Shown piece after piece: positions 24,481-33,562 of a DNA stretch of 64,000 nt. The position numbers were made by a program, and so were the translations under genes. Under the pieces are notes generated by a model. It was not told the origin of the DNA. It worked only from the letters and a program-made list of their open reading frames with translations, and did no database searches. The stretch covers positions 30,100 through 94,099 of the forward strand of contig NZ_NSEA01000028.1 of NCBI RefSeq assembly GCF_002734285.1. Direction: 5' to 3'. The stretch comes from Fredinandcohnia onubensis (GTDB lineage Bacteria > Bacillota > Bacilli > Bacillales > Bacillaceae_L). Every line of letters starts with the position of its first letter. Position 1 is the stretch's first letter.

Positions 24481-24606
24481 GGTCTAAGCATATGTACCTC
24501 CAAATAGGAATTTATAGCCTATATTTAACCCTTAAGGTTAGACTTGACACTTATTTGATAATATAGGAAATTATTACTAAAGGAAAAAATGTTAGGAGGA
24601 AATAAT

Positions 24607-24762
24607 ATGGCGAGAAAGGTAAGAAGCGATTGCACTGTAGGAACTTTCGAGAAGAAAAATGGTCTTCCCCCCGGAACGATTAGAAATCCGGATGGCAGAG
24701 ACACTAGAAGTGATAAAAAGATTGGAACAATCCGGAAAGAGTCTGAAAAACGAGGAAAATAA
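24607..24762 (+). CDS. Small basic hypothetical protein, 51 aa
   Basis: A 51-residue protein, rich in Lys, Arg, Gly and Asp, containing KNGLPPGTIRNPDGRDTRSD. It has an excellent ribosome site (AGGAGG) 6 bases before the ATG. I do not recognise a family. It is probably cytoplasmic and possibly nucleic-acid binding because of its charge. It is co-transcribed with the next gene, 5 bp downstream. Confidence 0.55.
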   Translation: MARKVRSDCTVGTFEKKNGLPPGTIRNPDGRDTRSDKKIGTIRKESEKRGK

Positions 24763-24767
24763 CTGTT

Positions 24768-25115
24768 ATGGAGGAAATAAATACACTAAGTTATGGGGCT
24801 AATGCTACTAAGTTCGATGCAGGGATTTTTGGAGACTACATTATGATTATTATGGGACCAACTAAAAGGACTTCGATGAAATTCAAAGTTAGCGATATTG
24901 ATAGGATTATAGCCCACTTCAAAGATCGAGATTGGTTCCGTTTTGACGGCTCGATGGAAAAAACCACTCCTGGTGGGCTCCGCTATTTCTTTGAGACGGA
25001 ACTTAAGCGCCCTCCTAAACTAGCAAGTCATGTTGCAGCTTGGATGGTCCACAAGGGATTGCTTGAACATAGATACACTGGCAACAGAAATGTGGTTGAA
25101 ATGCGGATAAAATAA
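24768..25115 (+). CDS. Hypothetical protein, 115 aa
   Basis: A soluble 115-residue protein with an N-terminal beta-rich part (ATKFDAGIFGDYIMIIMG), KVSDIDRIIAHF, and a C-terminal part that looks like a small winged-helix end (PPKLASHVAAWMVHKGLLEHRYTGNRNVVEMRI). A DNA-binding role is possible but not shown. The upstream GAGG is 12 bases from the ATG, so translation may depend on coupling to the gene 5 bp upstream. Confidence 0.55.
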   Translation: MEEINTLSYGANATKFDAGIFGDYIMIIMGPTKRTSMKFKVSDIDRIIAHFKDRDWFRFDGSMEKTTPGGLRYFFETELKRPPKLASHVAAWMVHKGLLEHRYTGNRNVVEMRIK

Positions 25116-25191
25116 TCAACTTTTATAGTCAACGAATAATGATTTCTCATTAGCAGCAGAAACCCTTAGTGAGTCTGCAATTCTATAATAA

Positions 25192-25254
25192 ATTAAAGGG
25201 CCTGCCTCCCGTGTACCAAAGTGTTAGTGCACTGGGGGTCAGGCCCTGTTTTTC
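25192..25254. repeat. R1 hairpin repeat, copy 1
   Basis: A GC-rich hairpin, GGGCCTGCCTCCC ... CTGGGGGTCAGGCCC followed by T-run, preceded by AATTAAA. It can act as a terminator. Between it and the preceding gene (25116-25191), and up to 25441, I see no gene. Confidence 0.8.
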
Positions 25255-25441
25255 TTTGAGCAGGCAAGAATTTTAAGAAGTATGGGAATAATCTTTAGTC
25301 CAAATTATATCAATTTAAGGCATCGTTGAATTTATATTTCATCGGTGTCTTTTTATTTAAATAATTTAGAGGATTTTATGGGAATATGTTGAAATATGTC
25401 TAAATAAGGATTATAACGGCTTTCTTAATGGAGGTATTGTT

Positions 25442-26251
25442 TTGAATGAAATAATAGAAACAGCATCGTTCTTAGAACAAAAGATAAAGTCTTTAATGAA
25501 ACATGGAGAGAAGCAATCATCATTGGAGTTGTCGTATGAAATTACAGAGTTGCTAATAACTACATTAACCTCATTACAACAAGAAAAGCAAAAAGAAAAT
25601 GAAACGAAGTTGCAATCTTTTATAGAAGAAAGAATAACTAATATTAAAAATGGCATAACCCCTATTGAACTTAAAAACAAAACTTTAACGGTGATTCACC
25701 TTATACCATTAAGCATTTTCGATTCCAAACAAAACAAGTTAGATATGGCGTACTTTGTAAATAGAGGTTATTCATTACCTTTGCTATCAGGGGCTGGAAG
25801 AGATTCCAGATATAATTACGATGGATTTCTTTCCTATAATTCTTATAATGGCTCATACCTTCAAGTATTCCGGAATGGTTGTATAGAAATAGTTGACAAT
25901 GGGTTTTTTCAAGAAGAAAACAAATGGCTTTTCCCAGTTAGGTATGAGAATGCACTAATTGAAAACCTTCCAAAATATTTACAAGTTCTGAATCAATGGA
26001 ATGATTGTAAGCAATATCTAGTTTGTGGAAGTTTCCATGGTGTTAAGGACTATTCTCTATATCTTCAAAATCAATTTTTCTATGAAAAGTTATTGATAGA
26101 TAGGGACGAATTATATTTGCCACAAATATTGATTGATAGTGAAGTGGAAATCCCAAAAGTATTGAAGCCAGCTTTTGATGTTTTATGGAACTCAGGTGGT
26201 TTAAATGGTTCACAAAGTTATAAAGAAGGTAATTGGAACCCAAGACATTAA
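25442..26251 (+). CDS. Putative sensor/partner protein of a SEFIR operon
   Basis: A 269-residue protein. Residues 1-75 are a charged, coiled-coil-prone helical stretch with EITELLITTLTSLQQEKQKENE. Residues 80-260 resemble the region that follows the AlbA_2 (Schlafen-type) domain in many bacterial proteins: LTVIHLIPLSIFD, then RYNYDGFLSYNSYNGSYLQVFRNGCIEIV. The AlbA_2 domain itself is absent. It starts with TTG after GGAGG and is followed 21 bp later by the SEFIR gene. I infer a regulator or sensor for that effector; no function is established. Confidence 0.6.
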   Translation: MNEIIETASFLEQKIKSLMKHGEKQSSLELSYEITELLITTLTSLQQEKQKENETKLQSFIEERITNIKNGITPIELKNKTLTVIHLIPLSIFDSKQNKLDMAYFVNRGYSLPLLSGAGRDSRYNYDGFLSYNSYNGSYLQVFRNGCIEIVDNGFFQEENKWLFPVRYENALIENLPKYLQVLNQWNDCKQYLVCGSFHGVKDYSLYLQNQFFYEKLLIDRDELYLPQILIDSEVEIPKVLKPAFDVLWNSGGLNGSQSYKEGNWNPRH

Positions 26252-26272
26252 CTATTGAAAAGGTGATTTAAA

Positions 26273-27259
26273 ATGGAACGTAAAACTGCTTTTGTTACTT
26301 ATAGTTGGGATTCAACAGAACACCAACAATGGGTCCTGAATCTAACTAATGATCTAAGAAAAAATGGTGTTGATGCTACAATGGACTTATTTCAAACACA
26401 GTCCGGTACCGTTAATTTAAATCAAATGATGATAACTAATATAAGAGATAGAGACTATGTAATTATAGTTTTAACAGAAGGATATGCTGAACGGTCTGAC
26501 AATTTTAAAGGTGGCGTTGGCTTTGAAACTCTCTTGTCTTTACCAATCCTATTGGAAAATCCCGATAAAATCATTCTTGTGATGAAGCATAAGGTCAATT
26601 TTAACGATGCATTTCCATTCCATTTAAAAGGCTACTATGCAATTAATTTTTCAAACGAATTAAATTATGCGAAATCATTAAAAGAATTGATACATAAGAT
26701 TTTTGGTGCTCCATTATATGAAATGGAACCTCTTGGTGAAGTGCCAGATTTAAAACCGTTAGGTAGCAAAAGTCCAATTTCGAATTCCACACCAACAATT
26801 GATTTTTCGGATATAGAAATCCCTAATCTAAAAAGAATCACAGATAGGGACAAAGAAGTTTTTATTGTAGATAGTTATAATCATATTAATCGTGTCTTCG
26901 AAGAATTATTTAATAGTATTAAATTAACAAATCCGAACTTCGAATACACTAATGAAAGAATAACCAATACCCAAAACCATTTCACTTTGTATATTGATGG
27001 AAATAGAGTAACTGGTGTTAAAATGTGGATTAGCGATAGTTGGGGGCAAAAAAGTATCAACCTGAGTTACGGAAGTATTGGCTGGGGATTTGAAAACGAT
27101 AATTCCTATAATGAATCAATTGTTTCTGAGGTAGGCCAAGATAAAACACTAAATCTAAAGATGACAATGAATGTCTATGGAAATAATAGAGATGCGTCAA
27201 CTCCAGATGAGATAGTAAAAGAAATATGGAAGAATAATTTATCGCATCATATTAGATAG
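26273..27259 (+). CDS. SEFIR-domain protein, candidate anti-phage effector
   Basis: A 328-residue protein. Residues 1-150 form a SEFIR domain (TIR-like): FVTYSWDSTEHQQWVLNL at the start, ATMDLFQTQSG in the middle, and DYVIIVLTEGYAERSD, then GGVGFETLLSL with conserved Glu85. Bacterial SEFIR proteins are known to protect against phage by depleting NAD+. Residues 170-328 form an unrecognised beta-rich domain (HFTLYIDGNRVTGVKMW, INLSYGSIGWGFE). An AAAAGGTGA ribosome site precedes the ATG. It sits in a three-gene unit in an accessory region next to a nuclease gene. Confidence 0.78.
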   Translation: MERKTAFVTYSWDSTEHQQWVLNLTNDLRKNGVDATMDLFQTQSGTVNLNQMMITNIRDRDYVIIVLTEGYAERSDNFKGGVGFETLLSLPILLENPDKIILVMKHKVNFNDAFPFHLKGYYAINFSNELNYAKSLKELIHKIFGAPLYEMEPLGEVPDLKPLGSKSPISNSTPTIDFSDIEIPNLKRITDRDKEVFIVDSYNHINRVFEELFNSIKLTNPNFEYTNERITNTQNHFTLYIDGNRVTGVKMWISDSWGQKSINLSYGSIGWGFENDNSYNESIVSEVGQDKTLNLKMTMNVYGNNRDASTPDEIVKEIWKNNLSHHIR

Positions 27260-27340
27260 AAATGAGAATGAAGAATATTGAGAATACACCTACGAGAATG
27301 TTGACCCATAGTGAATATCCAAGACAAAGGGGAATTGGAA

Positions 27341-27760
27341 ATGAGCGAGCAATTATATACAGTGAATGATTTTTACAATGATTTAAGTCAAAGACAAATA
27401 CCTTTGTACCGAAAATGGGTAAAAGGATTATCTCCATTGTTACAAAATATTGTTTCTACCGAAGAAGTAAACTATTTCTACGGTAGAAACATTTATAGAG
27501 AAGGAGAAAAAAATTTATATTTCTTTTATGTAGATAAAATAGTTGTTGTAACTATAATAGAAAACGTAATAAATTTTCAAACCATAAAAGAGGATATAGT
27601 TGAAGCTAATTTTATTCCTTCTGAAGGAGAATCTTCATCGACCCTAGTTTTGAAATTCACCAGTGGTAAAGCGATTGAATTCAATAGCCTTGAAGATTCA
27701 AACTATAATTGGAATGAAACTTATGCAGCGAATTTATTAGCAATATATAAATCAATTTAA
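27341..27760 (+). CDS. Hypothetical protein, possibly DUF3908-like, 139 aa
   Basis: A 139-residue soluble protein with LYTVNDFYNDLSQRQ at the N-terminus, FYGRNIYREGEKNLYFFYVDKIVVVTI in the middle and EFNSLEDSNYNWNETYAANLLAIYK at the end. The pattern recalls DUF3908 proteins of Bacillus (unknown function), but the match is from memory. The ATG at 27341 has AAAGGGG 8 bases upstream and is better than the GTG at 27311. It follows the SEFIR gene by 81 bp and may belong to the same unit. Confidence 0.5.
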   Translation: MSEQLYTVNDFYNDLSQRQIPLYRKWVKGLSPLLQNIVSTEEVNYFYGRNIYREGEKNLYFFYVDKIVVVTIIENVINFQTIKEDIVEANFIPSEGESSSTLVLKFTSGKAIEFNSLEDSNYNWNETYAANLLAIYKSI

Positions 27761-28056
27761 CTAAGTGCCAGCATCCTTTGTGTTGCTTTTTCTATGTTTA
27801 AAATTATTTAAATGAAGTTGATATATACTTTAAAATATCTGCCTTGAGTATCATAGGGTATCTATTTAAGAAATATATGAATATTTTCCTGCGGACAAAA
27901 TAAGAAATTAGAGCGTGTTTAAATATAATTAATCATTGGGCCACATTATTTATGTGGTTATTACAAAAGCGAAGTAAAACCTCCACTTTATATAGAGAAA
28001 ATATTTATTCCAACCGCACATAATATAATTTTTAGTACGGGGTGTTAATTATCCTC

Positions 28057-28120
28057 AATTAAAGGGCCAGACCCCCATCGTACTAAAGCGTTAGCGCACT
28101 GGGGGTCAGGCCCTGCTTTT
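28057..28120. repeat. R1 hairpin repeat, copy 2
   Basis: AATTAAAGGGCCAGACCCCC ... GCGTTAGCGCACTGGGGGTCAGGCCCTGCTTTT. It lies in a 645-bp gap (27761-28405) where no gene is visible. Confidence 0.85.
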
Positions 28121-28405
28121 AAATATATATCCTCCTAGCATAACACCCCATACCCTTTCGTATATTTATCCGATAAAATTATATATTTTTAACTAGTTTC
28201 TACGGAAAACCAATATTTTTTTGATTCCCATAAGACTCAATCTCTTTCACGAACGTCGGATTTAGTGTAAAACAAGCAAATTAGCCAAGGTATTTATTGA
28301 TCCCCATGACCACTCCGTCCTCACTCTTCAATTCCTGATGGCAAACACAGCAACAAATCTCCAATTACCCACCTCAACTGTAATGATTTAATTTATACTA
28401 ATGTA

Positions 28406-29773
28406 CTAATCAATCATTTTTAAAAAATCATGTTCAGTAATAATTTTGATTTCTTTCCCTTTTTCAACAAGTTCGTAAGCTTTCTCCTCTTTTGTACTTA
28501 ATCCATCTTCACCAACAAGTGATTTATCTTGCTTTCCAACAACTAAATAATGAGTTTTGCTGCTAACCCCGGATTTTAAAACGCCACCTAAATCCGCAAC
28601 TTTTTGCATCGCAGTTTTTCGCTCAATTGTTTCAAGTTCTCCAGTAAAGACGATGTTTTTTCCAAAAAGGATATGATTTTCATCAAACGTTTCAGCGTTG
28701 GCGGCAATTTCTGACACACTCACCTTAGTAAACTTTCTTCTTTTTACAAACGATTTTATTGGTTTTAATTCCGAAAAAGATTTTATAGCAATACTACGAT
28801 GTAAACGACAATATGATTCTAGTGACTTTTTCTTTTTTAAATTTACACAATGAAGAACCAACTCCGCAGTTGCAAAGGCATCAGCCAAAGCATCATGATG
28901 ATTTTCTAATGAAATGCCGAAGAATTCTGTTCGTTCTTTTAAAGAATTCCCCACAGTTACTCCACTACATGCTCGTGTGCTTATTGCGATACTATCTATG
29001 TAAGTAAAATCGGGCAGTTCCAAATTATATTCCGTTAGACAAGCATGTAAAACACTCATATCAAACTGTGCATTATGAGCTACAAAAATGTTTGAATCTG
29101 TGAAGATATCTTTAATTTCCCTCCATATTTCATCAAATTTTTTTGCATCTTTAACATCATCTAACGTAATCCCATGAACATCCACCATCTCTGGATCAAA
29201 TTCTAATCCAGGCGGTTGGATATAAATATGTTTTTTATCCACGATTTCATTATTCGCTACAAAAACTAAACCCATTGAACACGCACTACTTAGCTCCTTG
29301 CTGGCAATCTCAAAATCGATTGCGATAAAATCAAATTTTATCCCTCCAATTTTATATTTTTCCAATAAATATTTATCTAATTCCACTTTATTTTCAAATA
29401 ACAAAGACGATGTTTCCGTTAAAAAATGATAATGGTCACTGTATATACTTTTACGGATGGTATATGTAACAGAGAAAAGCTTTTCTTCCTCGTCTTTCCA
29501 TTCTTTATATTGAATCGACTCTTTATGTATGGGCTTAAACTGATGTCGACGGATCTCTTTCCCATCTCTCCTAACGATAATCAAAGCCTCGTTTTGAATA
29601 TTATGAAATACTAAATTTTGATTTTTATATATGCCCTTGGAACTAAAACATTGCGTTCCATTTTCTAAATGCCTTAGTAACATTTCCTCACGTATAAATC
29701 CCGTAACAAGAACTTTCCCATCTTCAATATCCAAAATGCCACTTTTCAATTCGTTTACACGAGCTTGTAACAT
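28406..29773 (-). CDS. DEDDh exonuclease with C-terminal BRCT domain
   Basis: A 455-residue protein in three parts. Residues 1-145 are unrecognised. Residues 148-325 form a DNA polymerase III epsilon-type 3'-5' exonuclease: AIDFEIAS (Asp153, Glu155), HNAQFDMSVLHA and the DEDDh His/Asp in ENHHDALADAFATAELV. Residues 370-455 form a BRCT domain (GKNIVFTGELETIERKTAMQ, then GVSSKTHYLVVG). It would trim or repair DNA ends and bind phosphoprotein or DNA through BRCT. The ATG at 29773 has GGGGGG 8 bases upstream and is preferred to 29803. Confidence 0.85.
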   Translation of the reverse strand: MLQARVNELKSGILDIEDGKVLVTGFIREEMLLRHLENGTQCFSSKGIYKNQNLVFHNIQNEALIIVRRDGKEIRRHQFKPIHKESIQYKEWKDEEEKLFSVTYTIRKSIYSDHYHFLTETSSLLFENKVELDKYLLEKYKIGGIKFDFIAIDFEIASKELSSACSMGLVFVANNEIVDKKHIYIQPPGLEFDPEMVDVHGITLDDVKDAKKFDEIWREIKDIFTDSNIFVAHNAQFDMSVLHACLTEYNLELPDFTYIDSIAISTRACSGVTVGNSLKERTEFFGISLENHHDALADAFATAELVLHCVNLKKKKSLESYCRLHRSIAIKSFSELKPIKSFVKRRKFTKVSVSEIAANAETFDENHILFGKNIVFTGELETIERKTAMQKVADLGGVLKSGVSSKTHYLVVGKQDKSLVGEDGLSTKEEKAYELVEKGKEIKIITEHDFLKMID

Positions 29774-29869
29774 TGATGAATCCCCCCAGTAATAATTTCT
29801 CATAAATTAAGACTATTTTACCATATAAACCCATATTAAAAATGTGAATTTTCTAATAAAAATTACCTC

Positions 29870-29928
29870 AATTAAAGGTCCCCATCGTATTAAAGCGTTA
29901 GCGCACTGGGGGTCAGGCCCTGCTTTTC
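29870..29928. repeat. R1 hairpin repeat, copy 3 (left arm truncated)
   Basis: Compared with the other copies, about 6-8 bases of the left GGGCCAGACC arm are missing, so the long stem can no longer form. Confidence 0.75.
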
Positions 29929-30015
29929 GAGAGGGTTTACGCCTTTAGTAAAAGGGGGAATTTGGTTAGGATACAACGAAAAAGCGTTACAATTTTGAAA
30001 AAGGACATAATTCAA

Positions 30016-30129
30016 ATGGAAAAAACCACAAATTTAAATTTAGGAGTTAATCCTAATGTAAAAGGAAGGGCTGACGAAATCCATTCGCAACTTGGCATAC
30101 CAATGTCAACAGCGATAGATATTATTTGA
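30016..30129 (+). pseudogene. Remnant of a RelB/DinJ-family antitoxin
   Basis: A 37-codon frame MEKTTNLNLGVNPNVKGRADEIHSQLGIPMSTAIDII matches the ribbon-helix-helix N-terminus of RelB/DinJ antitoxins, which usually read MxKTxNLNxRVNPxVKxxAExI with LGIPMSTAI, but it stops where about 50 more residues are expected. No toxin gene follows; the sequence to 30412 has no other convincing frame. The functional Arg of the beta-strand is Gly here. Confidence 0.7.
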
Positions 30130-30412
30130 AGTAAAGGAAAAAAAAAGTGAAGATAGAAAAAATCCAATAAAGCTAGGAAATTATCAAAAAAGGATCAAGG
30201 TAATATTGCAACCCTATTCTCCTTTTATTCATTAAGTCTAATAAAATATAAAATTTTTCAACATTTTAAATTTAGTAACACCTATACAAGGCCAGTGAAG
30301 AAATTGCTTAATACTTTAAAGCCCCTTCGTATTGACGTACTAAAGAAACTACACTAATATAAAGTAAATTAGAGAAAATTTAAATTCTTTCATCAATAAG
30401 GAAGTGGTCTCC

Positions 30413-32341
30413 GTGAGCAAGGAAATGGAATTAGTAGAGAAGCTAGATAGTGAGTTTCGTGTTCGCACATATATAGGAAAAGCTGCTATGGCTGTCACAG
30501 GACTTGCAGTCATTTGGTCGATTTTTCAAATATTTGCTGCAGGTTCTGGTGTTTTTGATGCGATCTCCTTAAGGGCATGGCATATGATGTTTCTTCTTGT
30601 TGTTACATTTTTGCTTTATCCTGCTACAAAAAAAGGCAAACGGGTGCTTAAATTTCCGTCTGTATTCGATATCATTCTTATCTTATTAAGTATTGCGTCA
30701 ACCGGCTATTTATTAGCTTCATATAAAACCATAGTGTTACGTGGAGGCTTTTTACTACTACCGGATTACATATTTGGAGCTATTGGTATTTTGATGATTT
30801 TTGAAGCGGCGCGCAGGGTGGTTGGGAATCTAGCAATCTTAGCTTTAATATTTTTCCTATATAATTTCTTCGGCCCGATGGTCCCTGGAATCTTCGGACA
30901 TGGTGGGTTTAGCATCAAGCGCATCATTGATTACTTGTTCTACGGAAGCGAAGGAGTTTTTGGAATTGCAATCGGCGTTTCCGCAACCTTTGTGTTCTTA
31001 TTTATCTTATTTGGTGCATTTTTGAGCAGAAGCGGGTTCAGTCAATTTATTAATGATTTCGCATTAACGATTGCAGGGAGATCTCCAGGAGGACCGGCAA
31101 AGGTTGCTGTTATCGCCAGCAGTTTGATGGGAATGATCAATGGTAGTGCCTTAGCCAATGTAGCAACAACGGGTACACTGACTATTCCTCTTATGAAGAA
31201 AAATGGCTATAAAGCTAGGTTTGCAGCGGCTGTTGAAGCGGTTGCCTCGACAGGTGGTCAATTTGCTCCGCCGATCATGGGGGCAGCGGGATTTGTTATG
31301 GCAGAGTATTTAGGTGTTTCCTATACTGTTGTCATGGTGGCCGCGATTATTCCGGCGTTTCTCTATTACTTAACTTTAATCATGGTTGTCCATTTTGAAG
31401 CGAAACGACTTGGGTTAAAAGGGCTTTCGAAGGATAACATTCCGAAAGCAATGGATGTGCTAAAGAAACAAGGGCATCTATCTCTTCCATTAATTGTATT
31501 GATGGGAATGCTATTTATGGGATATACCCCATTATATGCAGCTGTATTTTCAATCGTCGCCTGTATTGTCGCAAGCTGGCTGCGCAAGGAAACGAGGATG
31601 GGACTAAAAGATATCATCTTGGCACTTGAAGAAGGAGCGAGAGGTGCAGTCGGCGTTGCAGTTGCCTGTGCCGTAATTGGTGTTATCATTGGTACTGTAT
31701 CTCTAACAGGTCTTGGTCTGAACTTTGGCTATGCGGTGATGAATTATACAAATGATAGCCTGCTTATCGCTGGGTTGCTTGTAATGATTATGAGTATTAT
31801 TCTGGGAATGGGTGTTCCTGGGGTGGCAGCGTATGTGATTGTCGCAACTGTGGGTGTTCCAGTATTAATTAACCTTGGAGTTTCACCGCTTGCAGCCCAT
31901 ATGTTTGTGTTGATTTATGCTTGTTTATCAAATATCACACCACCAGTAGCACTTGCTTCATATGTTGCTGCGGGGATCGCGGGTGCCAATCAAAATCAGG
32001 TTTCCTTAACTGCTGTAAAGCTTGGATTAACCGGCTTTATCCTGCCGTTTTTCTTTATCTTTAATCCGGCGCTGCTGCTTGGAGCAAATCCATATTCTGA
32101 GAGTATTATTCCAGCGGTTACAGCAATTATTGGATGTATTTCACTTGCAGCAGGGTTGCAGGGGTGGTTGTTTACGAAAGCGAATGTGGTTCAAAGAGTT
32201 ATCTTTGCAATCGTTGGTATTTTAACAATTGCACCAGGTAGTTTAACTGACTATATTGGCATTGGTTTATTAATAGTAGTTTTAGCTTGGCAGTGGGTTG
32301 CAAAAAGAAAGTTGGCCCCAATCAGTCAATCTATAAACTAA
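30413..32341 (+). CDS. TRAP transporter, fused 4TM/12TM permease (TAXI type)
   Basis: A 642-residue membrane protein combining the small DctQ-like and large DctM-like permease parts of a TRAP transporter, as typical for TAXI systems. The large part has RSPGGPAKVAVIASSLMGMI, NGSALANVATTGTLTIPLMK, GGQFAPPIMGAAGFVMAEYL and LGMGVPGVAAYVI. It would import a carboxylate or related compound with sodium; the substrate is unknown. The GTG at 30413 follows GGAAGTGG at a good distance; a GTG at 30404 overlaps that site. The solute receptor gene follows after 29 bp. Confidence 0.88.
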   Translation: MSKEMELVEKLDSEFRVRTYIGKAAMAVTGLAVIWSIFQIFAAGSGVFDAISLRAWHMMFLLVVTFLLYPATKKGKRVLKFPSVFDIILILLSIASTGYLLASYKTIVLRGGFLLLPDYIFGAIGILMIFEAARRVVGNLAILALIFFLYNFFGPMVPGIFGHGGFSIKRIIDYLFYGSEGVFGIAIGVSATFVFLFILFGAFLSRSGFSQFINDFALTIAGRSPGGPAKVAVIASSLMGMINGSALANVATTGTLTIPLMKKNGYKARFAAAVEAVASTGGQFAPPIMGAAGFVMAEYLGVSYTVVMVAAIIPAFLYYLTLIMVVHFEAKRLGLKGLSKDNIPKAMDVLKKQGHLSLPLIVLMGMLFMGYTPLYAAVFSIVACIVASWLRKETRMGLKDIILALEEGARGAVGVAVACAVIGVIIGTVSLTGLGLNFGYAVMNYTNDSLLIAGLLVMIMSIILGMGVPGVAAYVIVATVGVPVLINLGVSPLAAHMFVLIYACLSNITPPVALASYVAAGIAGANQNQVSLTAVKLGLTGFILPFFFIFNPALLLGANPYSESIIPAVTAIIGCISLAAGLQGWLFTKANVVQRVIFAIVGILTIAPGSLTDYIGIGLLIVVLAWQWVAKRKLAPISQSIN

Positions 32342-32370
32342 TTAAATAAAATAAGGGGGAGGACTACAGA

Positions 32371-33381
32371 ATGTTTAGAAAGAAAAAAGGCTTTCTAGTA
32401 TTAATGATGCTAGGTGCAGCCCTTGTGTTAGGTGCATGTGGAGGTGGAGATTCTTCAAGTCAAGAAGGTGGCGGTAAAGAAGGGGCAAAGCAGCAAAATT
32501 TAAATTTCCCAACAGCAGGATCAACGGGTACCATCTATCCGTTAGGTTCAGCGATGGCAAACCTTTGGGGAACTGAAATTGAAGGGTTACGTGTCAATGC
32601 TCAAGCTTCCAATGGCGGGGTTGACAACTTGAACCAATTGAAAGAAGGAGAAGCACATATTTCATTCGCTACTTCTGGCATCATTTGGGAAGCTTATAAC
32701 GGTGAAAGAGGATTTAAGGATCGCAAATATGAAGATGTTCGTATTGTAGCTGGTCTATACTACAATCCAAATCAGTTTGTTGTTCGAGAGGATGCAGGTA
32801 TTGAATCTGTTGGTGATTTAAAAGGAAAGAAATTTGCACCAGGATCAACAGGAAGTACACCTGAAGTTGAATCAAGTATTATTTTACCAGCTTATGGAAT
32901 TAACTATCCAGATGATATCAATGCTAACTTTGTTGGATTTACAGAAGCGATTGATTTAATGAGAAACAAGCAAATTGACGGTGCTTTAATCCAAGCAGGG
33001 CTTCCAACTGCTGCGGTTACAGAAATGACTTCTACCGCTGACGGTAAATTAATTGGAATTGAGCCGGAAATCCGTAAACAATTAATGGAAGAATATCCTT
33101 GGTATTCAGAAATGACGATCCCAGCTGGTACATATGAAAACCAGAAAGAGGATGTTGATACGCTTGCGATTAAAATGATGTTAATAGCTGATGCATCAGT
33201 TGACGAAGAAACGATCTACCAAATGACAAAAGTATTCTGGGAAAACCTAGATCAGCTTGAGAATACTCATGCCATCGTCAAGCAAATGGAAATCGAAAAT
33301 GCAGTAACCGAGCTTGCTGGTATTCCATTGCATGATGGTGCGAAGCGTTATTATGAGGAGAAAGGGTTATTAGAAGAATAA
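32371..33381 (+). CDS. TAXI-family TRAP solute-binding lipoprotein
   Basis: A 336-residue extracellular receptor of the TRAP system just upstream. The signal peptide ends in the lipobox LVLGAC (Cys23), with a Gly/Ser-rich linker (GGGDSSSQEGGGKEG). The core has NFPTAGSTGTIYPLGSAMA, QASNGGVDNLNQL and KGKKFAPGSTGSTPEVES, classic TAXI features. It carries the bound substrate to the permease. GGGGGAG lies 11 bases before the ATG. Confidence 0.9.
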   Translation: MFRKKKGFLVLMMLGAALVLGACGGGDSSSQEGGGKEGAKQQNLNFPTAGSTGTIYPLGSAMANLWGTEIEGLRVNAQASNGGVDNLNQLKEGEAHISFATSGIIWEAYNGERGFKDRKYEDVRIVAGLYYNPNQFVVREDAGIESVGDLKGKKFAPGSTGSTPEVESSIILPAYGINYPDDINANFVGFTEAIDLMRNKQIDGALIQAGLPTAAVTEMTSTADGKLIGIEPEIRKQLMEEYPWYSEMTIPAGTYENQKEDVDTLAIKMMLIADASVDEETIYQMTKVFWENLDQLENTHAIVKQMEIENAVTELAGIPLHDGAKRYYEEKGLLEE

Positions 33382-33396
33382 GATTAGATTTTTTTT

Positions 33397-33434
33397 GGAG
33401 TGTCAGGACAATTTTGTTCTGGCTCTTTTTATTC
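33397..33434 (+). terminator. Terminator of the TRAP operon
   Basis: GGAGTGTCAGGACAA pairs imperfectly with TTGTTCTGGCTC and is followed by T5. Confidence 0.65.
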
Positions 33435-33480
33435 TTGTGTTAGTAAATTCACGCATGTGTGGGCTGTTGGAGTCGAACAA

Positions 33481-33560
33481 TGCCCAATCAATCAAAGATT
33501 GGGCTTATTGCCTATCACCTATTTGTGAAACAAGAATTTTCGGGTCGTCACTGTGACGTA
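33481..33560. repeat. R2 repeat, copy a
   Basis: GCCCAATC-AATCAAA-GATTGGGC hairpin, then TTGCCTATCACC, GTGAAACAAGAATTTTCGGG and TCGTCACTGTGACGTA. It abuts the 3' end of the TetR gene and the GCCCAATC hairpin could serve as its terminator. Confidence 0.8.
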
Positions 33561-33562
33561 TC

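Noticed and set aside
30404..30412. Upstream GTG start of the TRAP permease
   Set aside because: It overlaps the ribosome site GGAAGTGG; the GTG at 30413 has correct spacing.
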